A stretch of 64,000 nt of DNA from Sulfurospirillum sp. (GCA_014859685.1 JACUTU010000002.1:237588-301587), one strand, 5' to 3'. Positions 1 to 10,022 are shown, counted from the first letter of the stretch. Translations and numbers: made by a program. The notes: generated by a model not told the origin, from the sequence alone.

Positions 1-473
1 AGGAATGGTTTTTAAATAGAGCTTTAAAGTTGCGCGAAATGATTGATGATGTTTCCATTAGCACTGATATCATCGTTGGATTTCCAGGCGAAAGTGATGC
101 TGATTTTGAAGATACAATGGATGTACTTGAGCAGGTGAAATTTGAGCAAATTTTTGCTTTCAAATACTCGCCAAGGCCACTTACAAAAGCAGCCACTTTT
201 GATAATCAAGTGGATCCACTTATCGCTGCTGCTAGACTTGATCGTTTGCAAAAAAGACAAGATGAAATTTTGGATGCGATTGCTTTGAGTAAGCAAGATA
301 AGATTTTGCAAGTATATTTTGAAGAGTTACGAAGCAGTGGATTTATAGCAGGGAGAAGTGACAATAACGCACTTGTGCAAGTAAAAGCCAGTGATTCTGT
401 TTTGGGGCAAACCCATAATGTTTTGATCACGAATCCAAAAAGACTCTCACTTTATGGGCAAATAGTTGATTAA
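1..473 (+). CDS. miaB: tRNA-2-methylthio-N6-dimethylallyladenosine synthase MiaB, C-terminal part
   Basis: This is the 3' end of a gene that starts left of the window; the frame is open from base 3. MiaB is a radical-SAM enzyme that adds a methylthio group to i6A37 of tRNAs reading UNN codons. The visible 156 residues carry the late radical-SAM segment '[11 protein letters not shown]' and 'FKYSPRP', then a TRAM-like RNA-binding domain ending in '[12 protein letters not shown]'. The Fe-S cysteines are outside the window. The stop overlaps the next gene by 8 bp, suggesting translational coupling. RimO, a paralogue, lies at 4675-5988, but the 'KYSPRP' signature and the TRAM ending fit MiaB better. 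Confidence 0.9.
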   Translation, partial: EWFLNRALKLREMIDDVSISTDIIVGFPGESDADFEDTMDVLEQVKFEQIFAFKYSPRPLTKAATFDNQVDPLIAAARLDRLQKRQDEILDAIALSKQDKILQVYFEELRSSGFIAGRSDNNALVQVKASDSVLGQTHNVLITNPKRLSLYGQIVD

Positions 474-1092
474 AAAATTCCAAAAAAAGGTATTGCAACT
501 CCTTGCGCCACCAATTATTTATGTGCTCAATCACTTGCTTTACCTTACATGTAAGAAGAATTTTCACTATAACAAAGAGAAAAAAGCTCCAACTCCAAGT
601 GTGTTTGTGCTGTGGCATGGGGAGCTTTTAATGCTTGCTTTTGCGTATGTTGCGTATAGAGGATCAAAAAATATCGATTCTATCATCAGTGAGCATGGCG
701 ATGGAGAGATTGCAAGTCGATATATCCGTTTGTTTGGCGGCGGTGTTATCCGTGGGAGTTCAACAAGAGGTGGTATCAAAGCCCTGAAGGCAGCTTTTAA
801 TGCAATCAATCAAAAACGAGATATAGGCATCACGCCAGATGGCCCAAGAGGTCCTAGATACTCTATCTCAAATGGTGTTGTGCAAATAGCGCAGAGAAAA
901 TCTGTGCCAATTGTATGTCTCAATGTTCGTCCATCTTCGTGTTGGAGATTTGATAGTTGGGACAAATTTTTCATTCCAAAGCCTTTTGCGACGCTGGATT
1001 TTTACATCTCAGAGCCATTTTATATCGATGGGATGGACGAAGAGGCGGCAAAAAAATTTATTCAAGAGAGGTTGTTGCGTAATGCTTTCTAA
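466..1092 (+). CDS. Lysophospholipid-acyltransferase-like protein (DUF374 family)
   Basis: A 208-residue protein with the DUF374/LPLAT pattern: WHGE at 50-53, SEHGDGE at 75-81, RGSSTRGG at 96-103 and TPDGPRGP at 123-130, followed by VVQIA. In LPLAT enzymes the His-containing block is catalytic and the later Gly/Pro block binds the acceptor. DUF374 members are generally suspected to acylate a lipid A or phospholipid precursor, but the substrate here is inferred. The start is TTG at 466, inside the end of miaB; no better in-frame ATG precedes WHGE. The next gene begins inside its last codons, so miaB, this gene and the following ORF look co-transcribed. Confidence 0.85.
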   Translation: MIKKFQKKVLQLLAPPIIYVLNHLLYLTCKKNFHYNKEKKAPTPSVFVLWHGELLMLAFAYVAYRGSKNIDSIISEHGDGEIASRYIRLFGGGVIRGSSTRGGIKALKAAFNAINQKRDIGITPDGPRGPRYSISNGVVQIAQRKSVPIVCLNVRPSSCWRFDSWDKFFIPKPFATLDFYISEPFYIDGMDEEAAKKFIQERLLRNAF

Positions 1093-1534
1093 GGCGTATC
1101 TTATAGTACTCGTTTTTGTGATTTTTGCAGGGAGTTTTTTCTACTTTTCTAGCAATTCATCGTATAAAAACTCAACCCAATCTCGTGTGTATTATTTTCT
1201 AGGAGATTATGAAAAAGCCTTGTATCATGCACAGATTGCTTATGAACTCGATAGCTACAACAAGATGGCATTTACAGTTTTGACACAAAGTAAGATTGCT
1301 AAAAAATATGAAAACTACATACAAGAAGGCAATCTTTATTTGCAAAAAATAGCAACAATTTCTGATAAAACTATCCTTGGCGATGGTGATCGATTTCGTA
1401 TAAAAATGATGTGTGAAGTGATGATAGATAGCTTTGATATGCTCACACCAACCGCACTCACAGATAAAAACTTACTTGAAAATGCAAAAAAGATGCAAGA
1501 AAAGTTCAAACAACTCTATAAGGAGTTATTTTAG
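1082..1534 (+). CDS. Membrane-anchored TPR-like hypothetical protein
   Basis: A 150-residue protein starting at ATG 1082, which overlaps the previous gene by 11 bp. A longer frame opens at 911, but it lies entirely inside the acyltransferase gene. Residues about 5-22 form one hydrophobic segment (signal anchor), followed by a soluble region with a TPR-like pattern ('YYFLGDYEKALYHAQ', 'AYELDSYNKMAF'). I do not recognise a named family. The overlap with the acyltransferase and position ahead of a PilM/N/O-like set suggest a membrane-associated scaffold role, which is inference only. Confidence 0.7.
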   Translation: MLSKAYLIVLVFVIFAGSFFYFSSNSSYKNSTQSRVYYFLGDYEKALYHAQIAYELDSYNKMAFTVLTQSKIAKKYENYIQEGNLYLQKIATISDKTILGDGDRFRIKMMCEVMIDSFDMLTPTALTDKNLLENAKKMQEKFKQLYKELF

Positions 1535-1608
1535 TGTTATTAGAGGCAGACTTAAGCAAAAATAGTTTAAACTATACTTTATTTAAAATTTTAGGAAGAT
1601 AAAAAGAT

Positions 1609-2676
1609 ATGGCATTTCGTTTCAATGGACTTATTCAAAAATATTTTACAAACATTTTTGTGTCTGTTGTGCGTTATGCAAATGAGTGGCATCTACACTC
1701 AAAAGTTGTAAAAAATGGAAAAATTTTGAGAAAATTTTCAAAATCTTTTCCCTTGCAAAGTAACGATACGCTTAGCAAAGAACTTCTTGATTATCTTGAA
1801 GAACTCTACAATACTCACACCTACATGTACCTTTCTTATTTGCTAGATTCGATGGGGCAAGGAGCAATTTTTGGTACAAGTGCTCAAGATTTTGAAAACA
1901 ATAGCATTGATTTTAAAAATATCATTCCTCTAACGGTAGAAAAAAAATGGTCTCTGTACGCATCTTTTATTGATATCAATTGGACAAAGAAGATCTTTGA
2001 ACAAGCGCCCATTGATTTTATTTATTCTCCTTTTATACTGCTTTATGATTTTATTTGTACAAGTAAAAAATCACAGCAACCAATATTTTATATTTTCAAC
2101 CATCAAGATTATGTAGCAATGGCTGTTTTTGCGGATACTACTTTGCTTTTTGCCTCCTTTTTTAAAACAGCGATAGATGAGGGTTTGCTTGGAAATGAAG
2201 CGGTTGAAAATTGGGAAGAAGAAGAGGCTTTGGATGATACGCAAAAAATTATTGAGCTAAGCGATGAACAGGAAGAAGCAGAGGATTTTGAATCATTAGA
2301 ATCCCTTGATGATCTTGAATCTTTCAATGCACTAGAGGGTTCACATGATTTAGAATCAGCCTTTGAATCTGAAAATGATGAGGATAAAGAAACAACAATG
2401 CTTGGTAGATTTGGTGAAAAAAATGATAATGATATACAAATTTATGGCAGAGATATGTATGCTTACAAATATTTACTCGTTTCTATCAAAGAATATTATA
2501 AAAATAGAGTCTATGCAAGCGATTTTATAGAGAAAATTGTGATTTATGATGGGTATGAATTGAGTCGTGATTTTATAGATATGATCGAAAAAGATTTGAT
2601 GATGGATGTTGAAATCCATAAGATTGATATATCTCAAAGTGTTTGCGATTTGGCTATAAAGGAGATTGGGCTATGA
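1609..2676 (+). CDS. PilM/GspL-like cytoplasmic protein (putative)
   Basis: A 355-residue protein with no predicted membrane segment. It has an N-terminal mixed alpha/beta region, a strongly acidic low-complexity insert at about residues 200-265 (runs of E, D, S), and a C-terminal alpha/beta domain. No motif identifies it alone. The case for a PilM/GspL-like role is contextual: the next two genes are each a short single-pass membrane protein with a coiled coil, the usual PilN and PilO layout. ATG 1609 follows 'ggaagataaaaagat'. The stop overlaps the next start as ATGA. It could instead be a lineage-specific protein of unknown role. Confidence 0.5.
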   Translation: MAFRFNGLIQKYFTNIFVSVVRYANEWHLHSKVVKNGKILRKFSKSFPLQSNDTLSKELLDYLEELYNTHTYMYLSYLLDSMGQGAIFGTSAQDFENNSIDFKNIIPLTVEKKWSLYASFIDINWTKKIFEQAPIDFIYSPFILLYDFICTSKKSQQPIFYIFNHQDYVAMAVFADTTLLFASFFKTAIDEGLLGNEAVENWEEEEALDDTQKIIELSDEQEEAEDFESLESLDDLESFNALEGSHDLESAFESENDEDKETTMLGRFGEKNDNDIQIYGRDMYAYKYLLVSIKEYYKNRVYASDFIEKIVIYDGYELSRDFIDMIEKDLMMDVEIHKIDISQSVCDLAIKEIGL

Positions 2677-3197
2677 GATATAGTTTTATAGCCCCACAGA
2701 AAAAATCGCTTTTTAGTATGTTCACAAAAGTGTGGCTAATCTTTATCGCTAGTGTTGTGATAGTATTGATGGTTTTTGGTCTTTTTTTGTTTATTAGATC
2801 CACGCAATTCAAAAAAGATGCCACACTTTTAGATATGCAAAGAATTGCATTGGAGCAAGAAATTCAAACCGTTGATCATAGAATCGAATTTATCCTCAAA
2901 CAAAAAACACTTGCTGAAGAGATTTATGCCAACAATCTTATGCTCAAAGAAAGCATAAAAAATCTTTTTGATCTTGTGCCAGATCAGATTACGCTTTCAA
3001 AAGTGATGATGGATAAAACCTCACTTACCATTTATGGAACCACTCCAACAAAAGAGAGTTACAAATTTTTACTAGAAGTGCCTTTGCGTTCTATCTTTCA
3101 AGAGAGCGATACAGTTTTTTATCTCAGCGATAAAGGCTGGTATAATTTTGTAAGCACAAACAAAATCGTCACAAACGAATTGATGGGGGCGCAGTGA
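2673..3197 (+). CDS. PilN-like single-pass inner-membrane protein (putative)
   Basis: A 174-residue protein starting at ATG 2673, which forms an ATGA overlap with the preceding stop; the frame extends 30 bases upstream without a better start. A basic N-terminus (about residues 1-17) precedes a transmembrane helix at about 18-42, then a charged, probably coiled-coil stretch to about 95, then a small alpha/beta periplasmic domain. This is the PilN/GspL C-terminal architecture of type IV pilus, type II secretion and DNA-uptake platforms. Sequence alone does not prove the family. It overlaps the next gene by 1-4 bp, so the three genes are translated as a unit. Confidence 0.5.
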   Translation: MRYSFIAPQKKSLFSMFTKVWLIFIASVVIVLMVFGLFLFIRSTQFKKDATLLDMQRIALEQEIQTVDHRIEFILKQKTLAEEIYANNLMLKESIKNLFDLVPDQITLSKVMMDKTSLTIYGTTPTKESYKFLLEVPLRSIFQESDTVFYLSDKGWYNFVSTNKIVTNELMGAQ

Positions 3198-3727
3198 TGG
3201 ATAGAAGCATGGAGAAGATCGATATCTTAAAATTACTCATTTTTCTTATGGTTTTTATCGTGATCACCCTTGGTATGATTCTTTTTTTTATCATTCCAAA
3301 TGTGAAATCTTATCGTGCAAATAAAATAATCGATCAACGAGCGCTTACGCATAAGATGCGTGTAGAAAGTGTATTGCAAGAGAGAGAAGCAGAATTTGCA
3401 ACACTTAAAGAGCAAAATAGACGCGCAATTACAGCTTTCGTGCATGGATTTTCAGATGAAGGATTTTTACAGTATGCACGAAATTTTTTTGATACAGCAA
3501 CACTTAAGGCACTTGAAAAAGAGGATTATAAGCAAGATTTTACCACCTATGCCTTACATGTAAGAACAGCATTAAAGAGTCCTGTGAATTTTTATGATTT
3601 TCTCGAAGGTCTTAATAAATTTGAAAATATCATTCAAGCAGATTTTCCAATCCATATGGAATCAAATGCAAGCACTATCGATGCTTCTTTTATGATTCGT
3701 GTCTATGAGATTAATGCAACTCGTTAG
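3194..3727 (+). CDS. PilO-like single-pass inner-membrane protein (putative)
   Basis: A 177-residue protein read from GTG 3194; ATG 3197 or ATG 3209 are also possible, and all overlap or abut the previous stop. A hydrophobic helix at about residues 13-36 is followed by a long charged helix (about 40-80) and a small C-terminal domain, matching PilO/GspM topology. It completes a PilM/N/O-like trio with the two genes before it. No ATPase, secretin or prepilin genes follow: the next gene, tilS, is on the other strand and the two 3' ends overlap by 17 bp. Confidence 0.5.
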   Translation: MMDRSMEKIDILKLLIFLMVFIVITLGMILFFIIPNVKSYRANKIIDQRALTHKMRVESVLQEREAEFATLKEQNRRAITAFVHGFSDEGFLQYARNFFDTATLKALEKEDYKQDFTTYALHVRTALKSPVNFYDFLEGLNKFENIIQADFPIHMESNASTIDASFMIRVYEINATR

Positions 3728-4703
3728 GATTTATGTCCGCACTAAAAAGATAGGGGCGTATTTTTGTGGGAATTTTGCGAGTGCGACAAAGTTCTTTGAA
3801 TTTTTTTGGCATAGTAGCGTTGCTATGTGGACAAACAAAAATAGATTCTAATCCCCATGCTACTGCTATCTTGCTAGCGATGATGCACTCTTGTGTTTTT
3901 GTGATCTCATCTCTTTGTTTTTTACTCAAAAGATAGCCCATATTTTTGCACATCTTATCAATCGCTCGTAAATTTTTAATCGTATCCATATCCTTTTGCA
4001 CATAAGAGAGTTCTTTGATGGTATAAATCTTTTGTGGCAAAAGTTTTGTAGCATCTTCGTGTAAGTATGTAAAACTTTTTAGTACCCCTTTGGCATATTG
4101 GTGTAAAAATGGTGTTGCAAAAGCAGCTCTTATGCGATTTCTCTCGTGTGTTTGCTCCTCATTTGTATGGTCTAAAAAATATTGGATATTATTTTGTTCT
4201 AAAAAATAGAGTATATTTTCTTTGGTAGTCATCAGTAATGGGCGGATAAGTTTGTAGCCTTGCCGTTCTTCTATTTGCTCAAAACCTAGCAGTTCAACCA
4301 ATCCAGCACCTTTTGAGAGTTGCATCAAAAACCATTCAAATTTATCGTTCAAATGGTGTGCTGTAATGAGTGTGTCATAACCATTTTCTCTAATGATTTG
4401 TTCAAAAAACGCATATCTTGCTACTCGTGCATTGTGTTCAAAATTGCTTTGTTCAAGCTTACATGTAAGGCTGTAGCAAGTTTTATGATGACTTTTTGCC
4501 AATGCTTTGGCATACGACTCTTCACTATCGCTCTGCATCCTTGTTTTGTAGTTAATGATAGCGATGTCAAATTCTATTCCATACGCTTGTAAGATGGTAA
4601 ACAAAGCGTTTGAGTCGCTTCCCGCTGAATATGCTAAAAGATTTTTGCAACGCTTCAAAAGCGTTATGCTTTCATCACAAAGCTTCGGTAACTGTTGCAA
4701 CAA
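3711..4703 (-). CDS. tilS: tRNA(Ile)-lysidine synthase TilS
   Basis: A 330-residue N-type PP-loop ATPase that converts C34 of tRNA-Ile(CAU) to lysidine, so the tRNA reads AUA. The PP-loop appears as '[10 protein letters not shown]' at about 25-34, a variant of SGGxDS with Ala at the second position. '[16 protein letters not shown]' and 'RPLL' further on are typical of TilS. The length matches the short Campylobacterota form lacking a full C-terminal domain. It overlaps the end of rimO by 29 bp, so translation is probably coupled. One TTACATGTAA palindrome lies inside it at 4459. Confidence 0.92.
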   Translation of the reverse strand: MLQQLPKLCDESITLLKRCKNLLAYSAGSDSNALFTILQAYGIEFDIAIINYKTRMQSDSEESYAKALAKSHHKTCYSLTCKLEQSNFEHNARVARYAFFEQIIRENGYDTLITAHHLNDKFEWFLMQLSKGAGLVELLGFEQIEERQGYKLIRPLLMTTKENILYFLEQNNIQYFLDHTNEEQTHERNRIRAAFATPFLHQYAKGVLKSFTYLHEDATKLLPQKIYTIKELSYVQKDMDTIKNLRAIDKMCKNMGYLLSKKQRDEITKTQECIIASKIAVAWGLESIFVCPHSNATMPKKFKELCRTRKIPTKIRPYLFSADINPNELH

Positions 4704-5988
4704 GTTTATCTCCAGCGATCTGTGTTACAAGAGCTTTGTAGCACTTGCCCACAACCAAAACGCCCGCTTGCGTGTCATTGATCAAAATTTCTCCATCAAT
4801 ATCTCTATCCCAGAGAATTTTTTTTGCTCGCATAAAGTATGCATGCTCGCTACTTTCGCCTTCTATAACGACTTCTATCTCTTGATTGAGGTCAATTTGT
4901 AGGGATTTTTGTAGTCCGTCTTGTACTATTTTTTCTATGATATCAATGCGTTTGTTGATGAGTTTTTCACTTATTTTCTCTGGCATTTCAAAAGCTGCCG
5001 TAGCCTCTTCATCACTATAAGGAAAAAGAGAAACACGGTCAAAATAACCTGCTCGCATAAACTCTAGTAACTCGTTAAATTCAGCTTCACTTTCACCAGG
5101 ATGTCCGATGATAAGCCCTGTTCGCAAAAAGCTCTGTGGTGCATTTTTCATCATCTCTAAAAGTTCTTTTATTCTCGCACTTCCAGCTCCCCGCTTCATG
5201 CGTTTGAGCATAGCATCGCTGATGTGTTGGATAGGCATATCAAAATAATTGTGAAAGACTTTTGAATTGATAATACTTTGGATCAACAGATTGCTAGTTG
5301 TGGTTGGATACAGATATAAAATCCTCGCAGATGTCACGCCTGTAATATTTTCAACCACTTTTATAAGTTCCACTAAACCATCTTTTATTCCTAAATCACG
5401 GAGATACGAACTACTATCTTGTGAGATAAAACTAAAATCAAAATACCCTTTAGCAACAAGTGCTTGTACCTCTTTTTCAACTGATCGAAGTGTTCTTGAA
5501 TAGAGTTTCCCCTTGAAGCTAGGTATTGCACAAAAACTACATGTTTGATTGCAACCCTCGGAGAGTTTGATGTATGCATGCGAATTTGAACCTGTAACTA
5601 TTCGCTCCTCAGTATCGAGTAAGTAAGTAGTAGGCGAAAAACGGCTTTGTTTTTTTTCAATAATCTCATCGATTTTATCATAATCCCCAACGCCTGTGAA
5701 AATATCAACTTCTTTGAGTTCTTTTTGTAACTCCTCTTTGTACCGTTCACTCAAGCACCCACTTACGACCAAAAGAGAATCTTTCTTTCTTGCTTCATGG
5801 AGTGAGAAAATAGTATTTAAACTCTCTTGCTTTGCAGGCCCAATGAAACCGCAAGTATTGACTATGAGTACATCTGCCTCATCAGCGTTATCTGTGAGCG
5901 TGTAACTTTGAAGTTTTCCTAGCATCACTTCTGAGTCCACTAAATTTTTATTGCATCCCAAAGATACAAGGTGTAATTTTTTTTTCAT
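4675..5988 (-). CDS. rimO: Ribosomal protein S12 methylthiotransferase RimO
   Basis: A 437-residue radical-SAM methylthiotransferase that modifies an aspartate of ribosomal protein S12. The N-terminal UPF0004 domain has cysteines 12, 46 and 78 that bind the auxiliary Fe-S cluster. The radical-SAM triad is C146, C150 and C153 ('[12 protein letters not shown]'), and a TRAM domain closes the protein ('[15 protein letters not shown]'). '[13 protein letters not shown]' near residue 340 is typical of RimO and separates it from MiaB at the left edge. ATG 5988 follows panC by 1 bp, so panC, rimO and tilS look like one operon. Confidence 0.93.
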   Translation of the reverse strand: MKKKLHLVSLGCNKNLVDSEVMLGKLQSYTLTDNADEADVLIVNTCGFIGPAKQESLNTIFSLHEARKKDSLLVVSGCLSERYKEELQKELKEVDIFTGVGDYDKIDEIIEKKQSRFSPTTYLLDTEERIVTGSNSHAYIKLSEGCNQTCSFCAIPSFKGKLYSRTLRSVEKEVQALVAKGYFDFSFISQDSSSYLRDLGIKDGLVELIKVVENITGVTSARILYLYPTTTSNLLIQSIINSKVFHNYFDMPIQHISDAMLKRMKRGAGSARIKELLEMMKNAPQSFLRTGLIIGHPGESEAEFNELLEFMRAGYFDRVSLFPYSDEEATAAFEMPEKISEKLINKRIDIIEKIVQDGLQKSLQIDLNQEIEVVIEGESSEHAYFMRAKKILWDRDIDGEILINDTQAGVLVVGKCYKALVTQIAGDKLVATVTEAL

Positions 5989-5989
5989 A

Positions 5990-6811
5990 TTAAATCCAAA
6001 TATTGTCGATAAGTCTTGTTTGACCGACTTTTGCGGCTACTAAAATGATGCTATTTTTGATCTGTATTTCTTGTAAAACTTCAAAATCTCTGTTTGTTAT
6101 GGCTATATATTGCACTTGTATTGCGTGCATTACTTCTTGCATTTTGGCTATGATCGAGTCTACATGTAAGTTGCCTTGCATTATTTCTTTGGACGCTATC
6201 TTGAGTGATTTTGAAATGGCAAGTGCTTCTTGTTTTTCAATTTCACTCAAGTACGCATTTCTTGAAGAAAGTGCCAAGCCTTGTTCGTCACGAACTATTT
6301 CGCAAGGAATTATACTTACATGTAAGTATAATGCGGCTACCATATTTTGTATAAGATAGAGTTGTTGTGCATCTTTCTTGCCAAAATACGCACGCGTTGG
6401 ATCTGTAAGTAGTAACAATTTTAGCACTACAAGCAAAACTCCATCAAAATGTCCTGCTCGATTGAAGCCCTCAAGAATGTAACTTTTGGCAAACGGTGCC
6501 TTGATGAGAGGTTCTTGGGGCGTATAGATCTCGCTCACGCTTGGCATAAAAAGCGCATCAACTCCAGCGAGTTCACAGATCTTTGTATCTGCTGCAATTC
6601 TTTTTGGATATGTCTCAAAATCCTCTCCAGCTAAAAACTGCGTGGGATTCACAAAAATAGAAACGATAGTATGCTCATTTTCTTGGATTGCTTGTTTGAT
6701 CAAAGAGATATGCCCTTGGTGCAAGGCACCCATTGTTGGAACAAAACCGATATCGCCATTTAGAATTTTTCGGTATGATTGTAACTCACTGATGGTTGTA
6801 AATATTTTCAT
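5990..6811 (-). CDS. panC: Pantothenate synthetase PanC
   Basis: A 273-residue enzyme that condenses pantoate and beta-alanine with ATP, the last step of pantothenate synthesis. The start chosen is the ATG encoding '[10 protein letters not shown]' at 6811; the frame runs 10 codons further upstream, but family members begin here. '[10 protein letters not shown]' (25-34) is the nucleotide-binding block with its two histidines, and 'SSRNAYLS' and 'FGKKDAQQL' are conserved family blocks. A 20-bp perfect palindrome at 6311-6330 lies inside the gene. It is divergent from prfB with 53 bp between starts. Confidence 0.93.
   Translation of the reverse strand: MKIFTTISELQSYRKILNGDIGFVPTMGALHQGHISLIKQAIQENEHTIVSIFVNPTQFLAGEDFETYPKRIAADTKICELAGVDALFMPSVSEIYTPQEPLIKAPFAKSYILEGFNRAGHFDGVLLVVLKLLLLTDPTRAYFGKKDAQQLYLIQNMVAALYLHVSIIPCEIVRDEQGLALSSRNAYLSEIEKQEALAISKSLKIASKEIMQGNLHVDSIIAKMQEVMHAIQVQYIAITNRDFEVLQEIQIKNSIILVAAKVGQTRLIDNIWI
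6311..6330. repeat. Extended copy of the iterated palindrome
   Basis: A perfect 20-base palindrome, TATACTTACATGTAAGTATA, inside panC. It is the longest perfectly symmetric copy of the CTTACATGTAAG family that I found in this window. Confidence 0.9.
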
Positions 6812-6864
6812 TTTAGGCACTTTATTGTAAAATATTTGCACATTATATCGAAAAAAGGAATCGT

Positions 6865-7962
6865 TTGGACAATTACGAATACACCGAAGTAATCAAAAAA
6901 CTTGGCATAAAAATAGACAATATTTCACAAATTATCAAACCAAAAATTTTACAAGAGCGACTCGAAGCGATAGAACAGATGCAACAAGATCCAGTATTTT
7001 GGTTGGACAATGTACAAGCCGCTATCATCTCCAAAGAAAAAACAGCTACAACACAAATACTTACACGCTTTTTCAAGGCAAAAAATGCTCTTGATGATTC
7101 AAGTGAAATCTATGAGATGGCATATGGCGAGGGTGATGAGGAAATGCAAAACCAAATCATCAAAGAAGTGCCAAATCTCGAAAAACTTGTAGGTGATCTT
7201 GAAGTAGCTATGATGCTGAGTGGTGAAAATGATAGCAACGATGCAATCATTTCTATCCATCCAGGAGCTGGTGGTACTGAATCACAAGATTGGGCAAGTA
7301 TGCTGTATCGTATGTATCTCCGCTGGGCAGAACGACAAGGATTTAAAGTGGAAGTTTTGGACTTTCAAGAGGGCGAAGAAGCGGGGTTGAAAGATGTGAG
7401 TTTTATCATAAGAGGACTCAACGCTTATGGATATCTAAAAGTTGAAAATGGCATCCATAGACTTGTGCGAATTTCTCCTTTTGATGCTAATGCAAAACGA
7501 CATACCTCTTTTAGTTCCGTGATGGTAAGTCCTGAAGTAGACGATGATATTGATATCGTGATTGAAGATAAAGATATCCGTATTGATACTTACAGAGCGA
7601 GCGGTGCTGGTGGGCAACATGTAAATAAAACCGACTCAGCAATCCGCATAACTCATGTGCCAACAAATATCGTTGTGCAGTGTCAAAATGATAGAAGCCA
7701 ACATAAAAATAAAGCAAATGCTCTCAAAATGCTCAAATCCCGCTTGTATGAATTTGAGCTTGAAAAACAGCAAGCCATCAAAGATGGTGTAGAAAAAAGT
7801 GAGATAGGCTGGGGACATCAGATCCGTAGTTATGTACTCGCCCCTTACCAGCAAGTAAAAGATGGAAGAAGTAATATCGCTTATTCAAATGTAAGTGCGT
7901 TACTTGATGGTGACATCAGCAAAATGCTCGAAGATGTCTTGATCGCAATGCAAAGCAAATAA
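6865..7962 (+). CDS. prfB: Peptide chain release factor 2
   Basis: A 365-residue class I release factor recognising UAA and UGA. The stop-codon reader 'SPF' is at about 204-206, the RF2 form rather than the RF1 PxT type. The catalytic 'GGQ' is at about 249-251, in '[18 protein letters not shown]'. The start is TTG 6865, seven bases after the Shine-Dalgarno-like 'aaaggaa'. The gene reads straight through: the programmed +1 frameshift near codon 25 that regulates RF2 in many bacteria is absent. The next gene begins 11 bp downstream. Confidence 0.95.
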   Translation: MDNYEYTEVIKKLGIKIDNISQIIKPKILQERLEAIEQMQQDPVFWLDNVQAAIISKEKTATTQILTRFFKAKNALDDSSEIYEMAYGEGDEEMQNQIIKEVPNLEKLVGDLEVAMMLSGENDSNDAIISIHPGAGGTESQDWASMLYRMYLRWAERQGFKVEVLDFQEGEEAGLKDVSFIIRGLNAYGYLKVENGIHRLVRISPFDANAKRHTSFSSVMVSPEVDDDIDIVIEDKDIRIDTYRASGAGGQHVNKTDSAIRITHVPTNIVVQCQNDRSQHKNKANALKMLKSRLYEFELEKQQAIKDGVEKSEIGWGHQIRSYVLAPYQQVKDGRSNIAYSNVSALLDGDISKMLEDVLIAMQSK

Positions 7963-7973
7963 AAGGATAAAAT

Positions 7974-8300
7974 ATGACAAACGAAGCTCTTTTGGTGCAA
8001 CTAGATTATACTCCAACAGATAGTTCTTTAACGCAAGTGGACAATATAAAAGCAAATACTTCTGGATTTGATTATGTGATGAAACATATCATTACGCTGC
8101 AAGATCAACTCAAAGCACATTTTTGTTTCGTAGCACTCTCCTCAACTAAAGACTATCTCAAGATAAAAAATGTTGCCAGCACAGCCCAAAGAGTAGATGA
8201 GGTCAATGAGATAATCCAAAAATGGTCGAAAAAATACAAAATCAATTTAGAAAAAGTAGATGGAAAAGAAACATATTATGTGCTAGGATATGAGAGTTAG
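7974..8300 (+). CDS. Conserved hypothetical protein
   Basis: A 108-residue soluble protein starting at ATG 7974 after 'aaaaggataaaat', 11 bp behind prfB and probably in its transcript. It has no signal peptide, membrane helix or metal-binding motif. Its predicted mix of helix and strand with many K/D residues gives no family I recognise. Its place directly behind prfB is the only functional hint. It converges on tRNA-Ala. Confidence 0.65.
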   Translation: MTNEALLVQLDYTPTDSSLTQVDNIKANTSGFDYVMKHIITLQDQLKAHFCFVALSSTKDYLKIKNVASTAQRVDEVNEIIQKWSKKYKINLEKVDGKETYYVLGYES

Positions 8301-8309
8301 TTTGAAAAA

Positions 8310-8385
8310 TGGTGGAGTGTAGGGGGATCGAACCCCTGACCTCGACGCTGCCAGCGTCGCGCTCTCCCAGCTGAGCTAACACCCC
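8310..8385 (-). tRNA. tRNA-Ala (anticodon GGC)
   Basis: A 76-base cloverleaf on the minus strand with encoded CCA. The acceptor stem pairs GGGGTGT with ACACTCC, the D-arm has 'AGCTCAGCTGGGAGAGC', the anticodon stem CGACG/CGTCG frames the loop CTGGCAG (anticodon GGC), and the T-arm reads 'GGGGTTCGATCCCC'. It lies between the convergent hypothetical gene and dnaX. Confidence 0.96.
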
Positions 8386-8386
8386 G

Positions 8387-9973
8387 TTAAATTTTCGGGT
8401 ATATTTTAATATCTTTTACCTGAAACATCTCTTGTGCTTTACGGAAAAGATCACTTTCTATGATCTCTTTTGCTTCTGCTTCTATAGCATCTTTTCCTAT
8501 GCGTCCTGCTATGCAACTATCGCCACCACTCATGATCGGTTCTTGAGGCGATGCAATAGTGTCTGCTGGCGTGATATCGTTCACATCTTCTTGCCTCACT
8601 TTTATCGCAGTATTGATGCCATAAATCTCTTGTACAAATTGCTTGATGATATTGTAGCCGTGGCGGAGTTTCTTCTTGTCGTCATCATTTGCTTTTAAAG
8701 ACCAAGTGAGTGTATCTTCTTCAAAACTGATAAATGAAACATTTTTTTTGAAAACTTCGGCTAGCTCAAAGCTTCTATCTTCAATCATAGCGATAAGTTT
8801 GTCAAATAAGTTTATCTCTTTTGCAGGTGTTGTTGTGGTTTGTGTGGATGTTACATGTGAAGGTTTTGCTGCATCTTTTTGCACAGTTGCATCTGTTGTG
8901 CCTACCACACGAAACTTTTCACTCTCAAGCGAATCCACTAGCTCTTCAATTGTTTTAATTTGCATAGCTTCTATCATCTTGAAAAAGACTAGAGCCAATA
9001 CAAAACCATTGTCTGCATTGAGAAAAAGCAGGCTTTTGGATTCACTTAAAATGCGAAAAAATCTCTCATAAAGTAGGGTTGAAAATCTATTATCTTGTTC
9101 ATAAAAAGCATCTTTTAGATATGCGATAAGTGCATCGATAATCGCTTCGCACTCAAATTCTTCAAGTTTTTTTAACAGTTGCAAGAGTGCTTTTTTATCT
9201 TTTTTTAAGATCACTTCAAAGATGTATTGTACAGTTGCTGGATCTAAAAAACCAAGCATTGTAGCAACACTTTTTGGTGTTACAAAACTTTTTGAAAAGA
9301 TGATAGCTTGATCAAGCAAGGTAAGTGTATCTCGCAATGAGCCATTACCGGCTCGTGCTAGCATCTCTAGCGCATCTGGTTCATACTCTATTTTTTCTAA
9401 GTGTAGCAAGTGGCTAAGGTGGTGGATGATATCTGGTTTTGAAATCTGCTTGAAGCGAAAATGCTGCGTTCTTGAGAGAATCGTTGCTGGTAGTTTGAGC
9501 GGATCTGTTGTGGCTAAGATAAACTTTACATATGCAGGCGGTTCCTCAAGTGTTTTGAGTAGTGCATTGAAAGCTTGTGGGGTGAGCATATGCACTTCAT
9601 CGATGATAAAGATTTTGAATTTTGCAGTATTTGGCCTGTATTTTGTTTGCTCAACGAGATCTCGAATATCGTCGATGCCGCGGTTAGATGCACCATCCAT
9701 TTCGATGATGTCTATGTGCCTATTTTCATTTGCCATCATACAATTTGGACAAACTTCGCAAGGAGTTGAAGTTGGTGAATTGTCGCAAACGAGGGCTTTG
9801 GCAAATATCCTTGCAGTAGAAGTTTTTCCGCTTCCACGCAATCCAGAAAAAAGATAGGCGTGCGAAAGCCTATTTTGATCAAGCGCTAAGCTGAGTGTTT
9901 GTGTGATAGCGTCTTGTCCGATGAGCTTATCAAAAGAGTTTGGTCGGTATTTTCGTGCGAGTACTTCAAACAA
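8387..9973 (-). CDS. dnaX: DNA polymerase III subunits gamma/tau
   Basis: A 528-residue AAA+ clamp-loader subunit. The N-terminus 'MFEVLARKYRPNSFDKLIGQ' is canonical; Walker A 'GLRGSGKTSTAR' is at about 44-55, a four-Cys zinc module includes 'CEVCPNC', Walker B is 'IIDEVHML' and the sensor is 'LSRTQHFRFKQ'. The less conserved tail after about residue 360 is the tau-like region, shorter than in E. coli. The frame is continuous; I see no convincing slippery site plus structure. It ends 2 bp from tRNA-Ala. A TTACATGTGA near-copy of the palindrome lies at 8851. Confidence 0.95.
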   Translation of the reverse strand: MFEVLARKYRPNSFDKLIGQDAITQTLSLALDQNRLSHAYLFSGLRGSGKTSTARIFAKALVCDNSPTSTPCEVCPNCMMANENRHIDIIEMDGASNRGIDDIRDLVEQTKYRPNTAKFKIFIIDEVHMLTPQAFNALLKTLEEPPAYVKFILATTDPLKLPATILSRTQHFRFKQISKPDIIHHLSHLLHLEKIEYEPDALEMLARAGNGSLRDTLTLLDQAIIFSKSFVTPKSVATMLGFLDPATVQYIFEVILKKDKKALLQLLKKLEEFECEAIIDALIAYLKDAFYEQDNRFSTLLYERFFRILSESKSLLFLNADNGFVLALVFFKMIEAMQIKTIEELVDSLESEKFRVVGTTDATVQKDAAKPSHVTSTQTTTTPAKEINLFDKLIAMIEDRSFELAEVFKKNVSFISFEEDTLTWSLKANDDDKKKLRHGYNIIKQFVQEIYGINTAIKVRQEDVNDITPADTIASPQEPIMSGGDSCIAGRIGKDAIEAEAKEIIESDLFRKAQEMFQVKDIKIYPKI

Positions 9974-9993
9974 GATTTAGCCTTTACATGTAA

Positions 9994-10022
9994 TTGTAAA
10001 TTGTACAATTTTTAACTATAAT
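9994..10022 (+). promoter_or_regulatory. Promoter with a 14-bp palindromic operator candidate
   Basis: TTGTAA (9994-9999) and TATAAT (10017-10022) are separated by 17 bases, a good sigma-70-type promoter for the small lipoprotein gene. A perfect palindrome, AAATTGTACAATTT (9998-10011), sits in the spacer, where a bound dimeric repressor would block transcription. A TTACATGTAA copy (9984-9993) lies immediately upstream. Confidence 0.6.

Noticed and set aside
911..1081. 57-residue N-terminal extension of the TM/TPR-like gene
   Set aside because: It lies wholly inside the acyltransferase gene in another frame and has no ribosome-binding site; ATG 1082 is the natural start.
6865..7000. Programmed +1 frameshift in prfB
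   Set aside because: The prfB frame is continuous from TTG 6865 with no internal UGA near codon 25.
8387..9973. Programmed frameshift in dnaX giving gamma
   Set aside because: A-runs occur on the coding strand near 9160-9200, but they sit within conserved lysine codons, and no clear Shine-Dalgarno plus hairpin pair accompanies them.
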